Below, in pieces: positions 35,884 to 45,516 of a DNA stretch of 64,000 nucleotides. Position 1 is the stretch's first letter. Every line of letters begins with the position of its first letter. The stretch spans positions 1 to 64,000 of the forward strand of contig CAVYON010000016.1 of assembly GCA_963770035.1 (NCBI GenBank), written 5' to 3'. The position numbers and the translations under genes were made by a program. This DNA is from Roseiarcus sp963770035 (GTDB taxonomy: Bacteria > Pseudomonadota > Alphaproteobacteria > Rhizobiales > Beijerinckiaceae). The notes under the pieces are model-generated. The model ran no database searches. It was given only the letters and a program-made list of their open reading frames with translations, and was not told where the DNA came from.

Positions 35884-38733
35884 ATGAGCCAAAGCCTACA
35901 GCCTGGCGCAGATCCGCTCCGCAGCCGGGCGGACGGCGAGCCTTATCTGGATACGACCGCCTACGGCTCGGGTCCGGACGATTCGATTACCGACGTCACC
36001 GAGGCGGCAGCGATTACGCATCACGTTGCGACGGTCGGCGGCGCCTCGATCGCCTATACCGCAACCGCGGGCCATCTGGTCGCGGTCGACCCGGTCAGCT
36101 CGAAGCCGTCGGCCAAGTTTTTCTATGTCGCCTTCACCAGGGACGGGGCTCAGGCCAACACGCGGCCGGTGACCTTCTTCTATAATGGAGGCCCAGGCTC
36201 GTCCGCGGTGTTCCTGCTGCTAGGCTCGTTCGCCCCCCGCCGCATCAAGACCAGCCTGCCGGGCTTCACGCCGCCGCCGCCCTATACGATGGAGGATAAT
36301 CCCGACAGCCTGATCGACCGCAGCGACCTCGTCTATGTCAACCCGGTCGGAACGGGATATTCCTCGGCAGTCTCACCGTTCAAGAACCGCGAATTTTGGG
36401 GGATCGATCAGGACGCCCGCTCGATCAAGCAGTTCATCAAGCGCTATCTGACCGCCAATGGCCGCTGGAATTCGCCCAAATTCCTGTACGGCGAATCCTA
36501 CGGCACGGCGCGCACCTGCGTGCTCGCCTGGATGCTGCACGAGGACGGCATCGACCTCAACGGCCTGACGCTGCAATCGAGCGTTCTCGACTACCCGGCG
36601 AATTTCACCAACGCCGCTGGCCTCATGCCGACCTATGCCGCGGACGCCTGGTATCACCATAGAACCGGCCTCAACCCTCCGCCGCCGAACCTGCCAGGGT
36701 TCATGGACACGGTGACCGCGTTCGCCTCGGGACCTTACGCGAAAGCGCTCGCCGCCTATCCCGACCAGGATCCGGCGACCGTCCAGACGCTGTCCCAATA
36801 TCTCGGCATTCCCGCGAATGTCCTGATCGCTTGGCAGCTCAACGTCGAGGCGTCGGACCGGCTCGGCCATTCCCTCTTCCTGACGACCCTCATGCAGGAC
36901 CAGGGGCTTGCGCTCGGCGCCTACGACGGCCGCGTGACCGGCATCGACACGGGGATCTCGGCGGTCGTGTCGCCCGACGGCGGCATGAACGACCCGACGA
37001 TGGCGGCGGTCAGCGGCGTCTACACCACAATGTGGAACACGTACCTCAATACCGAGCTTTTGTTCACCTCGACGTCGAATTTCATGGACCTCAACGACCA
37101 GGCGTTCCAGTTCTGGGACTTCAGCCACACCGATCCGGCCGGCGTGGTCCAGAAGCCCGACACCCAGGGCAATCCGACGCTCTATACGGCCGGCGACCTC
37201 GCAGCGACCATGGCCGCCAACCCGTACCTCCTCGTCCTGTCGGCGAACGGCTATTTCGACGCCGTGACGCCGTTCACCCAGACGAAGCTGACGCTTGACG
37301 CGATGCCGCTTCAGAACGCCGCTGCGCGCGCCAACCTGACGTTCCGCAGCTACCCGTCCGGGCACATGATCTATCTCGACGGAGACTCGCGGACCGCGCT
37401 GAAAGCCGACCTCGCAACGCTCTACGACCGCGCAAATCACGCCGTCGCGGCACGGCTTTTCCGGATGGCGGCGGCCCTGCGATTGATCGGAGCGCCGATC
37501 CATCCCTATTTCAAATTGAGGAGGCCGAGCGGCGCGATCCGCCCCGCCGCAGCCGGCTCGCGCGCCTGGGATGTGCCTGAGCTCTGCGCCGCCTATTCCT
37601 GGCCCGCGGGCCTCGCGGGCGGCGGCGTGATCGCGCTCCTCGAGTTCGGCGGTGGGTGGGTCCAGTCCGACATCGACGCCTATTTCGAGCGGGTCAAGCT
37701 TCCGCCGCCGACTGTCGTGGACGTGCCGCTCGGAGTTGCAGGAAACGCGCCGAACCCCGGCGGCGATCCGTTCGCCAACCCGGACGGCGAGGTGGCCCTC
37801 GACATCCAGGTCGCCGCGGCCGCCTATAGCGTCGCGACCGGAAAGCCGGCGACAATCCGCGTCTACTGGGCCGATGCGCGCAACTGGGGATCGATGGCGA
37901 CAGCGATCGCGGCGGCGGCGGCGGACGGTTGCGACGTCTGCTCCATCTCGTGGGGAACGGACGAAGCGAACTGGACGGCCGCCGGACAGGCGGCGGGCAT
38001 GGACCTTGCCGGCCACCTCAACGACGCAGCAAAGGCCGCCACGCGCGCCGGCATGACGGTGTTTGCGGCCTCCGGCGACAACGATTCGAGCGACGGCGGC
38101 CCGACCCCAGCCAACGTCGATCTGCCCTCGTCATCGCCGTTCATCGTAGGTTGCGGTGGCACGTCGAAGCCGCGCGGCGGCGGTGAGGAAACCGTCTGGA
38201 ACAACGATCCGGGCAACCCCAGCGGCTCGGGGACCGGCGGCGGCTTTTCGACCCTCTTCACGCCGATGCCCCCCTGGCAGGCGGGCGCGCCGCACGGGCC
38301 GGGCCGAATGGTCCCGGACGTCGCCGCCAACGCCGACGTCGACTTCGGCTACGCCATCGTGGTGCACGGTCAGACCCTGGCCTTCGGCGGGACCAGCGCG
38401 GTGGCGCCCCTGTACGCAGGTCTTTTCGCCGCCTTCGGCCGCAAGCTCAGCCTCGCGACGTTGGAGACACTCATTACGCCGCGGCTTTGGTTGAACCAGA
38501 CCTGCTTTACCGACATCGTCACCGGCGACAACGGCTTCTATCGCGCCAAAATCGGCCCCGACCCGTGCACGGGGCTCGGTTCGCCGATCGGCCAGAAGCT
38601 CGCCGCGCTGTTTGGCGCGCAGCCGGTGACGGCCGCTGTCCCCGTGGTCGAAGTCGAAGTTTCCGGTCCCGAAAAGCATCCTCGGTCTCGCCGCGGGCCG
38701 CGGGGCCCGAGGCGTCGCGAGGCGGCGCCGTAA
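35884..38733 (+). CDS. Fusion of serine carboxypeptidase (S10) and sedolisin-type peptidase (S53)
   Basis: This 949-residue protein joins two acid-type serine peptidases. Residues 1-530 are an S10 carboxypeptidase: FFYNGGPGSSA, catalytic serine in FLYGESYGTA near 204, aspartate in ANGYFDAVTP near 455 and histidine in YPSGHMIYL near 494. After a basic linker, residues 560-920 are an S53 sedolisin/kumamolisin: E-x-x-x-D in GEVALD near 636-640, oxyanion aspartate in ASGDND near 732, catalytic serine in FGGTSAVAP near 837, and a C-terminal calcium-site-like DIVTGDNGFY...GPDPCTGLGSP. Both triads look complete. No signal peptide or propeptide is visible. AGGAGG lies 7 bases before the ATG at 35884. 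Confidence 0.88.
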   Translation: MSQSLQPGADPLRSRADGEPYLDTTAYGSGPDDSITDVTEAAAITHHVATVGGASIAYTATAGHLVAVDPVSSKPSAKFFYVAFTRDGAQANTRPVTFFYNGGPGSSAVFLLLGSFAPRRIKTSLPGFTPPPPYTMEDNPDSLIDRSDLVYVNPVGTGYSSAVSPFKNREFWGIDQDARSIKQFIKRYLTANGRWNSPKFLYGESYGTARTCVLAWMLHEDGIDLNGLTLQSSVLDYPANFTNAAGLMPTYAADAWYHHRTGLNPPPPNLPGFMDTVTAFASGPYAKALAAYPDQDPATVQTLSQYLGIPANVLIAWQLNVEASDRLGHSLFLTTLMQDQGLALGAYDGRVTGIDTGISAVVSPDGGMNDPTMAAVSGVYTTMWNTYLNTELLFTSTSNFMDLNDQAFQFWDFSHTDPAGVVQKPDTQGNPTLYTAGDLAATMAANPYLLVLSANGYFDAVTPFTQTKLTLDAMPLQNAAARANLTFRSYPSGHMIYLDGDSRTALKADLATLYDRANHAVAARLFRMAAALRLIGAPIHPYFKLRRPSGAIRPAAAGSRAWDVPELCAAYSWPAGLAGGGVIALLEFGGGWVQSDIDAYFERVKLPPPTVVDVPLGVAGNAPNPGGDPFANPDGEVALDIQVAAAAYSVATGKPATIRVYWADARNWGSMATAIAAAAADGCDVCSISWGTDEANWTAAGQAAGMDLAGHLNDAAKAATRAGMTVFAASGDNDSSDGGPTPANVDLPSSSPFIVGCGGTSKPRGGGEETVWNNDPGNPSGSGTGGGFSTLFTPMPPWQAGAPHGPGRMVPDVAANADVDFGYAIVVHGQTLAFGGTSAVAPLYAGLFAAFGRKLSLATLETLITPRLWLNQTCFTDIVTGDNGFYRAKIGPDPCTGLGSPIGQKLAALFGAQPVTAAVPVVEVEVSGPEKHPRSRRGPRGPRRREAAP

Positions 38734-38770
38734 GACTGTGACGGCTCGACCGGCGCCGGTGCTGCTCCGC

Positions 38771-39352
38771 TCACAATCGCCGGGCGACGAACTGCACGAT
38801 CTGGTTCATGACCTCGGCCGAGGCCCGGTCGAGCGCGGCGACGACCGAGGCCGCGTCGCTCGAGGACACAGGCTGCCGGGCCGATAAAATCGCGACGTCG
38901 ACGATCCGGCCGCTCGACAGCGACACGATCTTGACGGCCACCTCGACGTGGGCCTCGGAGGCGGTCGCGTCGAGTTCGAACGAGCGGATGTCGAGCGCGA
39001 GCTCGTACTCGGCGGTCGCGGCGCCGCCATCGATCGAGCGGGTGAGGCCGGCGTTCTGGAACGTCTCGATCAGCCGGGCGCGAAACAACGACGTCAGTTG
39101 CTGCGGCCAGCGGCCGCCCGGCAAGAGCGCCAGCGTCACGCCGTCGCGCACGAGGATGCGGTCGCTGTCCAGATCGAGCGTGGCGACAGGCGCGGCGACG
39201 CGGAATTGCGCATGCAGCGGACGCGCCGCCGGCGGCCGCGCGGCGGTGAGGTCATACACCGTCAGCGGCGCCCCCGAGCACGCGGCGAGCGCCAGCGCCA
39301 ACACCACCCCGCCGACCCGGCCCGAAATCCGAAACCCCGCCCCCGCCGCCAT
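38771..39352 (-). CDS. ABC-transport auxiliary lipoprotein (PqiC/LetA-type accessory)
   Basis: The 193-residue protein has a signal peptide with lipobox ALAACSG. The mature domain (PVATLDLDSDRILVRDG, WPQQLTSLFRARLIETFQNAG, AEYELALDIRSFELD) matches the ABC_trans_aux / PqiC family, a periplasmic lipoprotein that accompanies MCE-type lipid transporters. It is the last gene of the Mla-like operon, starting 2 bases after the MCE stop. It is probably anchored in the outer membrane, where it would receive or support the MCE tunnel; the exact role is inferred. Confidence 0.8.
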   Translation of the reverse strand: MAAGAGFRISGRVGGVVLALALAACSGAPLTVYDLTAARPPAARPLHAQFRVAAPVATLDLDSDRILVRDGVTLALLPGGRWPQQLTSLFRARLIETFQNAGLTRSIDGGAATAEYELALDIRSFELDATASEAHVEVAVKIVSLSSGRIVDVAILSARQPVSSSDAASVVAALDRASAEVMNQIVQFVARRL

Positions 39353-39354
39353 CG

Positions 39355-40651
39355 TTACTCCGGGTTCCGATATTCCGGCAACGAAGGCTTCGCGCCGAAG
39401 ATGAGCTGACTGGGGTTGCGCTCGAACGAGCGGGCGAGCCGGTCGATGTCGTCGAGCACCCGCTGCCCCTGAACGGCGAGCGCCTCGTACTGCCTCAAGC
39501 CAGAGCCGCTGAAGCGGGCGAGCCCGACCGAGATCTCCTTGATCCGCACGTCGAGATCATCGGCGAGCTTCCTGACGGACTGCGCGGCGTCGCCAATGCT
39601 CCTCAGCGCGCTCTTGGTTCCCGGCGAGCCGAGGAAGGTCTGCGCGCTCGTGATCAGTCCGTCGAGCTTGTCGGCCGAGTTCGTTGAGCTTGGCCGAAAT
39701 CTCCGCCGCGTTCTTCAGCGTCGCATCGATGTTGACGCGGTTTTGCCGGACGGTATTGGCGACGTCGGCCGCCGAATCGACGACCTGCGCCACCTTGTCG
39801 GGATCGACCGCCTTGGCGATGGCGTCGATGTCGGTGATCGCCGAGTCGAGCTTGGCCGAGGACTGGTTGAGCTTCTTGATAAAGTCCGCCCCATCCCGCA
39901 GCAGCGCCTCAGTATTGTCGGAGCTGTGGGCGAGCGCCTTCGAGAAAGTCTGGGCGTTGCCGATGACTTCGTTCACCTTTGCCGCGTCGATCGACTTGAT
40001 CAGGGCGTCGGCGTCCTCCGACAGGGTCTGGGCCTTGCTGGCGAGGGGCCCGATCGTCTTGCCGAGATCGGCGATGCTGGCCAGCGCCTCGTCGATCCGG
40101 CTGGCGTTGTGGGCGAGCGCCATCGAGAACTGCTGCACATTGTCGACCGTCTGGTGGATGCCCGCGGCGTTGTCGACGAGAACCTTGTTGGCGAGATCGA
40201 GCACATAGCCGGCCTTGGTCTGCAGGTCGGCGAGCGTCGCGGTCGGCAGCGACGGGATGACCGGCGGATTGCCGGTCAGGTCTGCCGCTCCCTTCACCTC
40301 GCCGCCCTTCAGGGCGACCACGCCCGTGCCCGTGAGCCCCTGGGTCTCGAGCTGCGCCTTGGTGTTGGCGTTGATCGGCGCGCTCTCATTGGTCACGTCG
40401 ATGTCGGCGATCACCTGGCTGGGGTTGTCCTTCACGAACCGGAGATTGGTGACCTCGCCGACCTTGAGGCCGTTGAACAGCACGTTGGAGCCAACCGACA
40501 GACCGGAGACCGAGCCGTTGAAGATGACCTCGTAATGCCTGTGCGCACCGCTCGCGCCGTAGCCGGCGATCCACATGATGAAGGCGAACGCGCCAAGGAC
40601 AGCCGCGAGCGTGAAGGCGCCGATCAGGACGAAGTTGGCTCGGGTCTCCAT
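39355..40651 (-). pseudogene. MCE-family lipid-transport protein (MlaD-like), single-base frameshift
   Basis: The N-terminus has one membrane helix (VLIGAFTLAAVLGAFAFIMW) followed by an MCE domain (YEVIFNGSVSGLSVGSNVLF, GTGVVALKGG). A long helical region of repeating heptad-like segments then forms the tube or needle of MCE proteins. The frame breaks near 39677, where one extra G in TCGGCCGAGTTC changes NELADKLDGL into NELGRQARR. The end of the protein (KEISVGLARFSGSGLRQYEA to the stop at 39355) continues in the next frame. Corrected, it would be about 430 residues. The strong conservation on both sides makes a sequencing indel as likely as real decay. Confidence 0.82.
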
Positions 40652-40666
40652 CTCTAATCTCGCGCC

Positions 40667-41491
40667 TTACGCAAGGTGAGGCGCGGGAGACGGCGCAGCC
40701 CTCGCCCCGGCCCGCACCACGCCCCTTTTGCCGTGGAAATAGGCTTTGATCCATGGATCGTTGGATTGCAAGAGTTCTTCGATTTTTCCGACTGCCGACA
40801 CCTTGCCGTGACCGAGCACCGCAACGCGGTTGCAGATGGCGAACAGGCTGTCGAGATCGTGCGTCACCATGAACACCGTGAGCCCGAGGGTCTTCTGCAA
40901 TGTGGCGATGAGATCGTCGAAATCGCCGGCCGAAATCGGATCGAGTTCCGAGGTCGGCTCGTCGAGGAACACGATCGCCGGATCGAGAGCGAGAGCCCGC
41001 GCCAGCGCGACGCGCTTGGTCATCCCGCCCGAAAGCTCGGAAGGAAACTTGTCGGCGGCGTCCTGCGGCAGTCCGACGAGTCGCAGTTTTTGCGCCGCCA
41101 GGCCGTCCATCATCTCCTGCGACAGCTTGAGATGCTCGCGCATCGGCATCTCGATGTTCTGCCGGACGGTGAGACTGGAAAACAGCGCGCCTTCCTGGAA
41201 CAGGACTCCCCAGCTCTCGCCCACGAGCAGCCTTTCGTGGTGCGTCAGGTGATCGAGGTCCTGCCCGAACACCTCGATGGTGCCGGCCTGCTTGGGGATC
41301 AGCCCGAGAATGGTGCGAGTCAGCACGGACTTGCCGGCGCCGGACGCGCCGACGAAGCCGAGCACCTCGCCGCGATAGAGGTCGAGGTCGAGGCCGTCCA
41401 TGACCAGCCGGTCGCCGAAACCGACCTTGAGCCCGCGGACGCGGATGACGACTTCGGGCGTGGACGAGGGCGGGTCTTCGGCCCCGCTCAA
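40667..41491 (-). CDS. Mla-type lipid transporter ATPase (MlaF-like)
   Basis: The 274-residue ABC ATPase has Walker A GASGAGKSVL, Q-loop VLFQEGALFSS, signature ELSGGMTKRVALARAL and Walker B IVFLDEPTSELDPI, the last two typical of MlaF/TtgA-type ATPases of MCE systems. It powers phospholipid (or other hydrophobic substrate) movement between inner and outer membrane. The start is TTG at 41491, which overlaps the permease stop by 4 bases (TTGA); no better start exists before Walker A. The C-terminal tail is basic and alanine-rich. The MCE gene follows after 15 bases. Confidence 0.86.
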   Translation of the reverse strand: MSGAEDPPSSTPEVVIRVRGLKVGFGDRLVMDGLDLDLYRGEVLGFVGASGAGKSVLTRTILGLIPKQAGTIEVFGQDLDHLTHHERLLVGESWGVLFQEGALFSSLTVRQNIEMPMREHLKLSQEMMDGLAAQKLRLVGLPQDAADKFPSELSGGMTKRVALARALALDPAIVFLDEPTSELDPISAGDFDDLIATLQKTLGLTVFMVTHDLDSLFAICNRVAVLGHGKVSAVGKIEELLQSNDPWIKAYFHGKRGVVRAGARAAPSPAPHLA

Positions 41492-42621
41492 TAGTTCACC
41501 GCGGAAAAGAACATTGCAAACAGTCCGTCCATGACGATGACCATGAAGATCGACTTGACCACCGAGGCGGTCACGTTTTGGCCGAGCGACTCGGCTGACC
41601 CATGCACGTCCATGCCCTCGACTGCGGCTATGACCCCAATGGTGGCGGCCATGAACGGCGCCTTGATCAGGCCGACGACGAAGGTTTCTGTGGCGATGGC
41701 GTTGTGAAGACGGGTGACGAATACGATGGGGGTCATGCCGGCGTAGAGCCAGCTCACCATGAGGCCGCCAGCCAGTTCCGCGAGGTCGGCGAGGAAGGTC
41801 AGAACCGGCAGGGCGATCACCAGCGCGATCAGCCGCGGCATGATCAGCACTTCGAGCGGGTCGAGCGCCATCACCCTGAGGGCGTCGATCTCCTCCCGCA
41901 TCGCCATGGAGCCGATTTCGGCGGTGATCGCAGAGCCCGTGCGGCCCGCGACCATGATCGCGGTCATCAGCACCGCAAGCTCGCGCAAGCCGAGCACACC
42001 GACCAGATTGACGGCGTAGGGCGAGGCGCCGAACTGTGCGAGCTGGAAGATGCCCTGCTGCATGACGATCGCGCCGACCAGAAAGTTGATCAGCATGATG
42101 ATCGGCACGCTGCGCAGCGAGTACATCTCGAGCTGGTAGGTCATCGAGGTCCATCGCCAGCGGTGTGGCGCGGGCAGCAGGCGGATCGTCATCGCCACCA
42201 GCTCGCCAAAAAAGCTGACGCCCTCAGCCAGATCGTAACCAGCGGTGTAGACCGACTCGCCCACCGCGCTGAGCAGCGAGACCACCGTTGGCGCATGGGT
42301 CGGCTTCGGCGGGTCGATCGGCTGGTAACCTGCGTCCTTCAGGAGCAGCGCGAACTCCGGCCGCGCGCCCCGATAGGACGCTTTGACCCCGGCGTCGGCC
42401 AGCTCGGTGCGCGCCCGGTCGATCGCCCAGGCCCCGGCCGTGTCCATGCGCTTGACCGCGGAGAGGTCGAGGATCACGCCCGCCGCCTGGCGCGCAGGCT
42501 CGGCCAGCGAAGCGGCTCGCTCCTCGAGCGCCGCGCTGTTGGCGACTGTCCAGTCACCGGCCAGGGACAATATCAGCTCGTCGCCGCCGACCTGGCGGAT
42601 GACGGTAGGCGCAACGGACAC
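41488..42621 (-). CDS. STAS-domain-fused MlaE-type permease
   Basis: The 377-residue protein begins with a STAS-like domain of about 95 residues (LILSLAGDWTVANSAALEER, GVILDLSAVKRMDTAGAWAI) and continues into an MlaE permease with five or six helices and the conserved AGRTGSAITAEIGSMAMREEIDALRVM. In E. coli the STAS partner MlaB is separate; here it is fused, as in many alphaproteobacteria. It is the first gene of the operon that continues with ATPase, MCE protein and lipoprotein. GTG at 42621 has GGAG upstream. Confidence 0.86.
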   Translation of the reverse strand: MSVAPTVIRQVGGDELILSLAGDWTVANSAALEERAASLAEPARQAAGVILDLSAVKRMDTAGAWAIDRARTELADAGVKASYRGARPEFALLLKDAGYQPIDPPKPTHAPTVVSLLSAVGESVYTAGYDLAEGVSFFGELVAMTIRLLPAPHRWRWTSMTYQLEMYSLRSVPIIMLINFLVGAIVMQQGIFQLAQFGASPYAVNLVGVLGLRELAVLMTAIMVAGRTGSAITAEIGSMAMREEIDALRVMALDPLEVLIMPRLIALVIALPVLTFLADLAELAGGLMVSWLYAGMTPIVFVTRLHNAIATETFVVGLIKAPFMAATIGVIAAVEGMDVHGSAESLGQNVTASVVKSIFMVIVMDGLFAMFFSAVNY

Positions 42622-43425
42622 CAGGAACTCCGAACAACGCTTGCCTGCGCTTTATAACGGACGCCTCTGCGCTGTCGAGGCGAGGCTGCCGACTGCGAGG
42701 CGTCGGACTCGCGGCGATCAGGAGGCAAACAAAGCGAGTACGAATCGGCGACGTCCGACGAGGACTCCAAATCGCATGCAAAGCGAGTCGAATCTTGGGT
42801 CGGAGGGCGGTCTCTTACAGCGACAAGAATAGGGCTCCCTCCGCCCTTGCGCCCAAACGCGGCGCAAGGGCGGAGGACAGACGGGAAGAAATCGGGCGCT
42901 CCCCCGGCTGCCGGCTAGCCCGGCAATGGCAAAGAGGCAATCGACCGCTGGGAGGGCCCGACTTCGGTTCAGCGTTATTGGAGCCTTCCGCGGGCGCAGC
43001 GGCTTGCGTTCCGTTACGGGACCGGGAGAAAGAAAGCCGGCACAAAGGCGGACGGAATCGGCAACGGCTGAGTCGGGCGCGGACGCCCATTGGATTGCAA
43101 GCGTTGCGGGCGAGCGAAGGCTGCGACTCTGTGGGAATGGTCAACTGACGGTTCCGCTCGGGTCGCCCGGCGGCTCCGGATCGGGACTCGGAAGAGAAAG
43201 CAGGTACAAACAGCGCCGGAATCGGCGACAGCGGCGGCCAACGGTTTCCCTTCGCTAAAGGCAAGCCTGGAACCGCTTTTTGGCGAAATGTCGCGGTCAA
43301 ATGGTTAATGCAGGATGCGTCGACGCCGAGCGATGGGCCCTCGCCGAGATCGTCGATCAGCCGCATGGGCGGGATGCTCCAGCGAGAGCCGCGGGGTGAG
43401 ACAGGCTCGCTCCCGCTGGCCGGCG
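42622..43425. other. Gene-free 0.8 kb with repeats and a strong hairpin
   Basis: No protein gene is supported. The stretch contains the perfect hairpin at 42838-42876 and two related blocks at about 43018-43070 and 43183-43232, which share GGGAC, GAAAG, ACAAA and CGGAATCGGC in order. A weaker third copy (ACAAAGCGAG and AATCGGCGAC) lies near 42733-42756. It may be decayed repetitive DNA. Confidence 0.5.
42838..42876. repeat. Perfect inverted repeat, 16-bp stem with 7-base loop
   Basis: CCTCCGCCCTTGCGCC at 42838-42853 and its exact complement at 42861-42876 flank the loop CAAACGC. No T-run follows in either direction, so a rho-independent terminator is unlikely. It lies about 220 bases upstream of the permease operon. 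Confidence 0.8.
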
Positions 43426-44544
43426 TCAGGCGTGGATGGTGAGGACCGGATTCATGACGAGGCCGTGGCTCTTCAGCACGCCGAGCAGGTCGCGATGCCC
43501 GAAAGCCTGGCAGGCCGAGGCGAATCCGGCCTTGCGCGGCGGCGCCTGAAGAAGAGAGGCCGCAGCGAAGGCCTGCAGGAGGCCGGTCTGCTTGTAGTTG
43601 CAATTGCCGTGGATGACGCAATGGGCGCGGCCGAGCGGCCCTGAGGCGTAGACGGAGTCAAGCGAGATATTGACGCGCGGATTTTCGCGCGGCGGCATGC
43701 CGGCCTGGATCGAGGCCGCGATATTGGCGAGCGCCGCCTGCTGCTGATCGGGGGGCAGAGGCTTGATCTGCTCCTCGAACATCTTCTGCGTGGCGACGAA
43801 GCCTTCCATGACCTCGCGCGCAAACACGCCGCCGAGCGCCTTGCAATTGGCGACGCGCGGGTCGTCCTTGAACCAGACGGGATGGGAGGTGCCCGCCCAC
43901 GGCGTCACCAGCGCATGGGCGTGCTGGCCCGGCACGTTCACTTCATAGTGGGTGTTCTGCGCCCATTCGACGAAGGTGTTGCGCTCGAGATAGTACCATT
44001 TTGCCTGCAGGATCGCGAAGATGGTCTGGGTCGAGGCGTAGGTCGGAAAGCCTTTCCATAAGACCAGAATATCGAGCGTATCGAGCCCGGGCGTCTCGAG
44101 ACAGATGTTGGCGGCGATTTCGCCGGTCGTGTACATCTGCGCGACGCCCGGCGAGATGAGCAGGCCCCGCTCCGCGAAATTGGCGCCAAAGCGCGTCTTG
44201 GCGTCGAGAACCCAGTCCTGCTCGCCGGTGGTGTCGGTGTAATGACACCCCGCGGCCAGACAGGCTTCCGCGACCTCAGGTCCGTACTTGCTGAACGGCC
44301 CGACCATGTTGCTGACGACTTTCGAGCCGCGGAAGAGCTCCGTCAGGGCGCCGACCTCATGGGCCACCTCCGCCACCTCGTAGTCGGCCGTTTCGATCCC
44401 CGGGACCTTGTCCAACACGGCCTGAACGCGGGCCTTTTCGCGGCCCGCGGCGACGAACGGCAGCCCCAGTTCACGCAGATATTCGCAGACGAGGCGCCCG
44501 GTGTAGCCCGAGGCGCCGTAAACGATGACAGGTTTCTTGGCCAT
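43426..44544 (-). CDS. Saccharopine dehydrogenase-like NAD(P)-binding protein
   Basis: The 372-residue protein starts MAKKPVIVYGASGYTGRLV, a Rossmann motif (GASGYTG) typical of the saccharopine-dehydrogenase-like superfamily, and continues with SKVVSNMVGPFSKYGPEVAEA and GCHYTDTTGE, the usual second motif. Members act as trans-acting enoyl reductases or unknown reductases rather than true saccharopine dehydrogenases; the substrate here is not known. ATG at 44544 has AGGA upstream. It is the second gene of an operon with an SDR (32 bases apart) and is probably controlled by the divergent TetR regulator. Context suggests degradation or modification of a lipid or aromatic compound. Confidence 0.72.
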   Translation of the reverse strand: MAKKPVIVYGASGYTGRLVCEYLRELGLPFVAAGREKARVQAVLDKVPGIETADYEVAEVAHEVGALTELFRGSKVVSNMVGPFSKYGPEVAEACLAAGCHYTDTTGEQDWVLDAKTRFGANFAERGLLISPGVAQMYTTGEIAANICLETPGLDTLDILVLWKGFPTYASTQTIFAILQAKWYYLERNTFVEWAQNTHYEVNVPGQHAHALVTPWAGTSHPVWFKDDPRVANCKALGGVFAREVMEGFVATQKMFEEQIKPLPPDQQQAALANIAASIQAGMPPRENPRVNISLDSVYASGPLGRAHCVIHGNCNYKQTGLLQAFAAASLLQAPPRKAGFASACQAFGHRDLLGVLKSHGLVMNPVLTIHA

Positions 44545-44576
44545 GATGCAGGTCCTCCCTTTTTGTGACTGTCGCG

Positions 44577-45380
44577 TTACATACCCATGCCGCCGTCGAC
44601 GGGCAGGCCGACGCCGGTGATGAAGCGCGCCGCGTCCGAGCAGAGGAAGACGACGGCGTCGGCCATGTCCGCGACCTCGCCCAGCCGGCCGAGCGGGGTC
44701 TGCTCGATGACGGCGCCGACGGCGGCCTCGCCGCTCGGGAAGAGGCCGGCGGTCACGACGTCGGCCGCGAGCTGCATCCCCATGTCGGTCGGCACGAGAC
44801 CGGGATAGATGCAGTTGACCCTGACGCCGTAGCCAAGCTTGCCCGCTTCCATGGCGGCGACCCGAGTCATCCGGTCGACGGCGGACTTGGTCGCGGAGTA
44901 GCCTGCGATTCCGGGAAAGGCGATGGTCGCGGCAACCGAGGAAATGCTGACGATCGATCCGCCCCTGCCGGCCGGGCCGCCAGACTTCATGGCGCGGAAG
45001 GCATGCTTCATGCCGAGCCCGACGCCGAGGACATTGACGTCGCACATACGGCGCAGATCGGCGGGCTTGACGTCGACCACCAGCGAAGTGATCTCGACGC
45101 CGGCGTTGTTGACGAGAATGTCGTAGCCGCCGAGCTCGTCGATCGTCCGGGAGACCGCCTTTTCCCAACTCGCCTCGTCAGTGACGTCGAGCGTCACGAA
45201 GGCGGCCTTCGCGCCCTTGCCGGCAATGGCTTTCGCGGTCGCCTCGCCGGCCTCTACGAGAATGTCGCCGATCATCACCGACGCGCCCGCCTCGGCCAGC
45301 GCCAGGGCCATGCCGGCGCCGAGACCGCGCGCGCCGCCGGTGACCAGCGCCTTGCGGCCGGTGAGGTCAAATCTGCTCAT
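44577..45380 (-). CDS. Short-chain dehydrogenase/reductase (SDR)
   Basis: This 267-residue classical SDR has the cofactor motif TGGARGLG near residue 15, NNAG near 90, catalytic serine in SIVSISSVAA and YSATK for the Tyr-Lys pair. D-x-T-D near 64 (LDVTDE) and the C-terminal FITGVGLPVDGGMGM are standard. It oxidises or reduces an unknown alcohol/ketone with NAD(H) or NADP(H). ATG at 45380 lies 137 bases from a TetR-type palindrome upstream. It is the first gene of the operon with the saccharopine-dehydrogenase-like protein. Confidence 0.9.
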   Translation of the reverse strand: MSRFDLTGRKALVTGGARGLGAGMALALAEAGASVMIGDILVEAGEATAKAIAGKGAKAAFVTLDVTDEASWEKAVSRTIDELGGYDILVNNAGVEITSLVVDVKPADLRRMCDVNVLGVGLGMKHAFRAMKSGGPAGRGGSIVSISSVAATIAFPGIAGYSATKSAVDRMTRVAAMEAGKLGYGVRVNCIYPGLVPTDMGMQLAADVVTAGLFPSGEAAVGAVIEQTPLGRLGEVADMADAVVFLCSDAARFITGVGLPVDGGMGM

Positions 45381-45516
45381 GGGGATGTCTCCATTGTCTG
45401 GTCAAAGCCGAAGCGTTGGGGAGGAGGCGTGCACGCGCAGACAGGCCGAACAGCTCGGCATGGGTCTCCTCCCTGGCGATAGCCCGATTGGGCCCGATTT
45501 CAGAGAAGGATAAGTT

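Noticed and set aside
36373..38016. Long reverse-strand open frame opposite the S10-S53 gene
   Set aside because: It is an arginine- and glutamate-rich shadow of the forward gene without known motifs, while the forward strand has both peptidase active sites.
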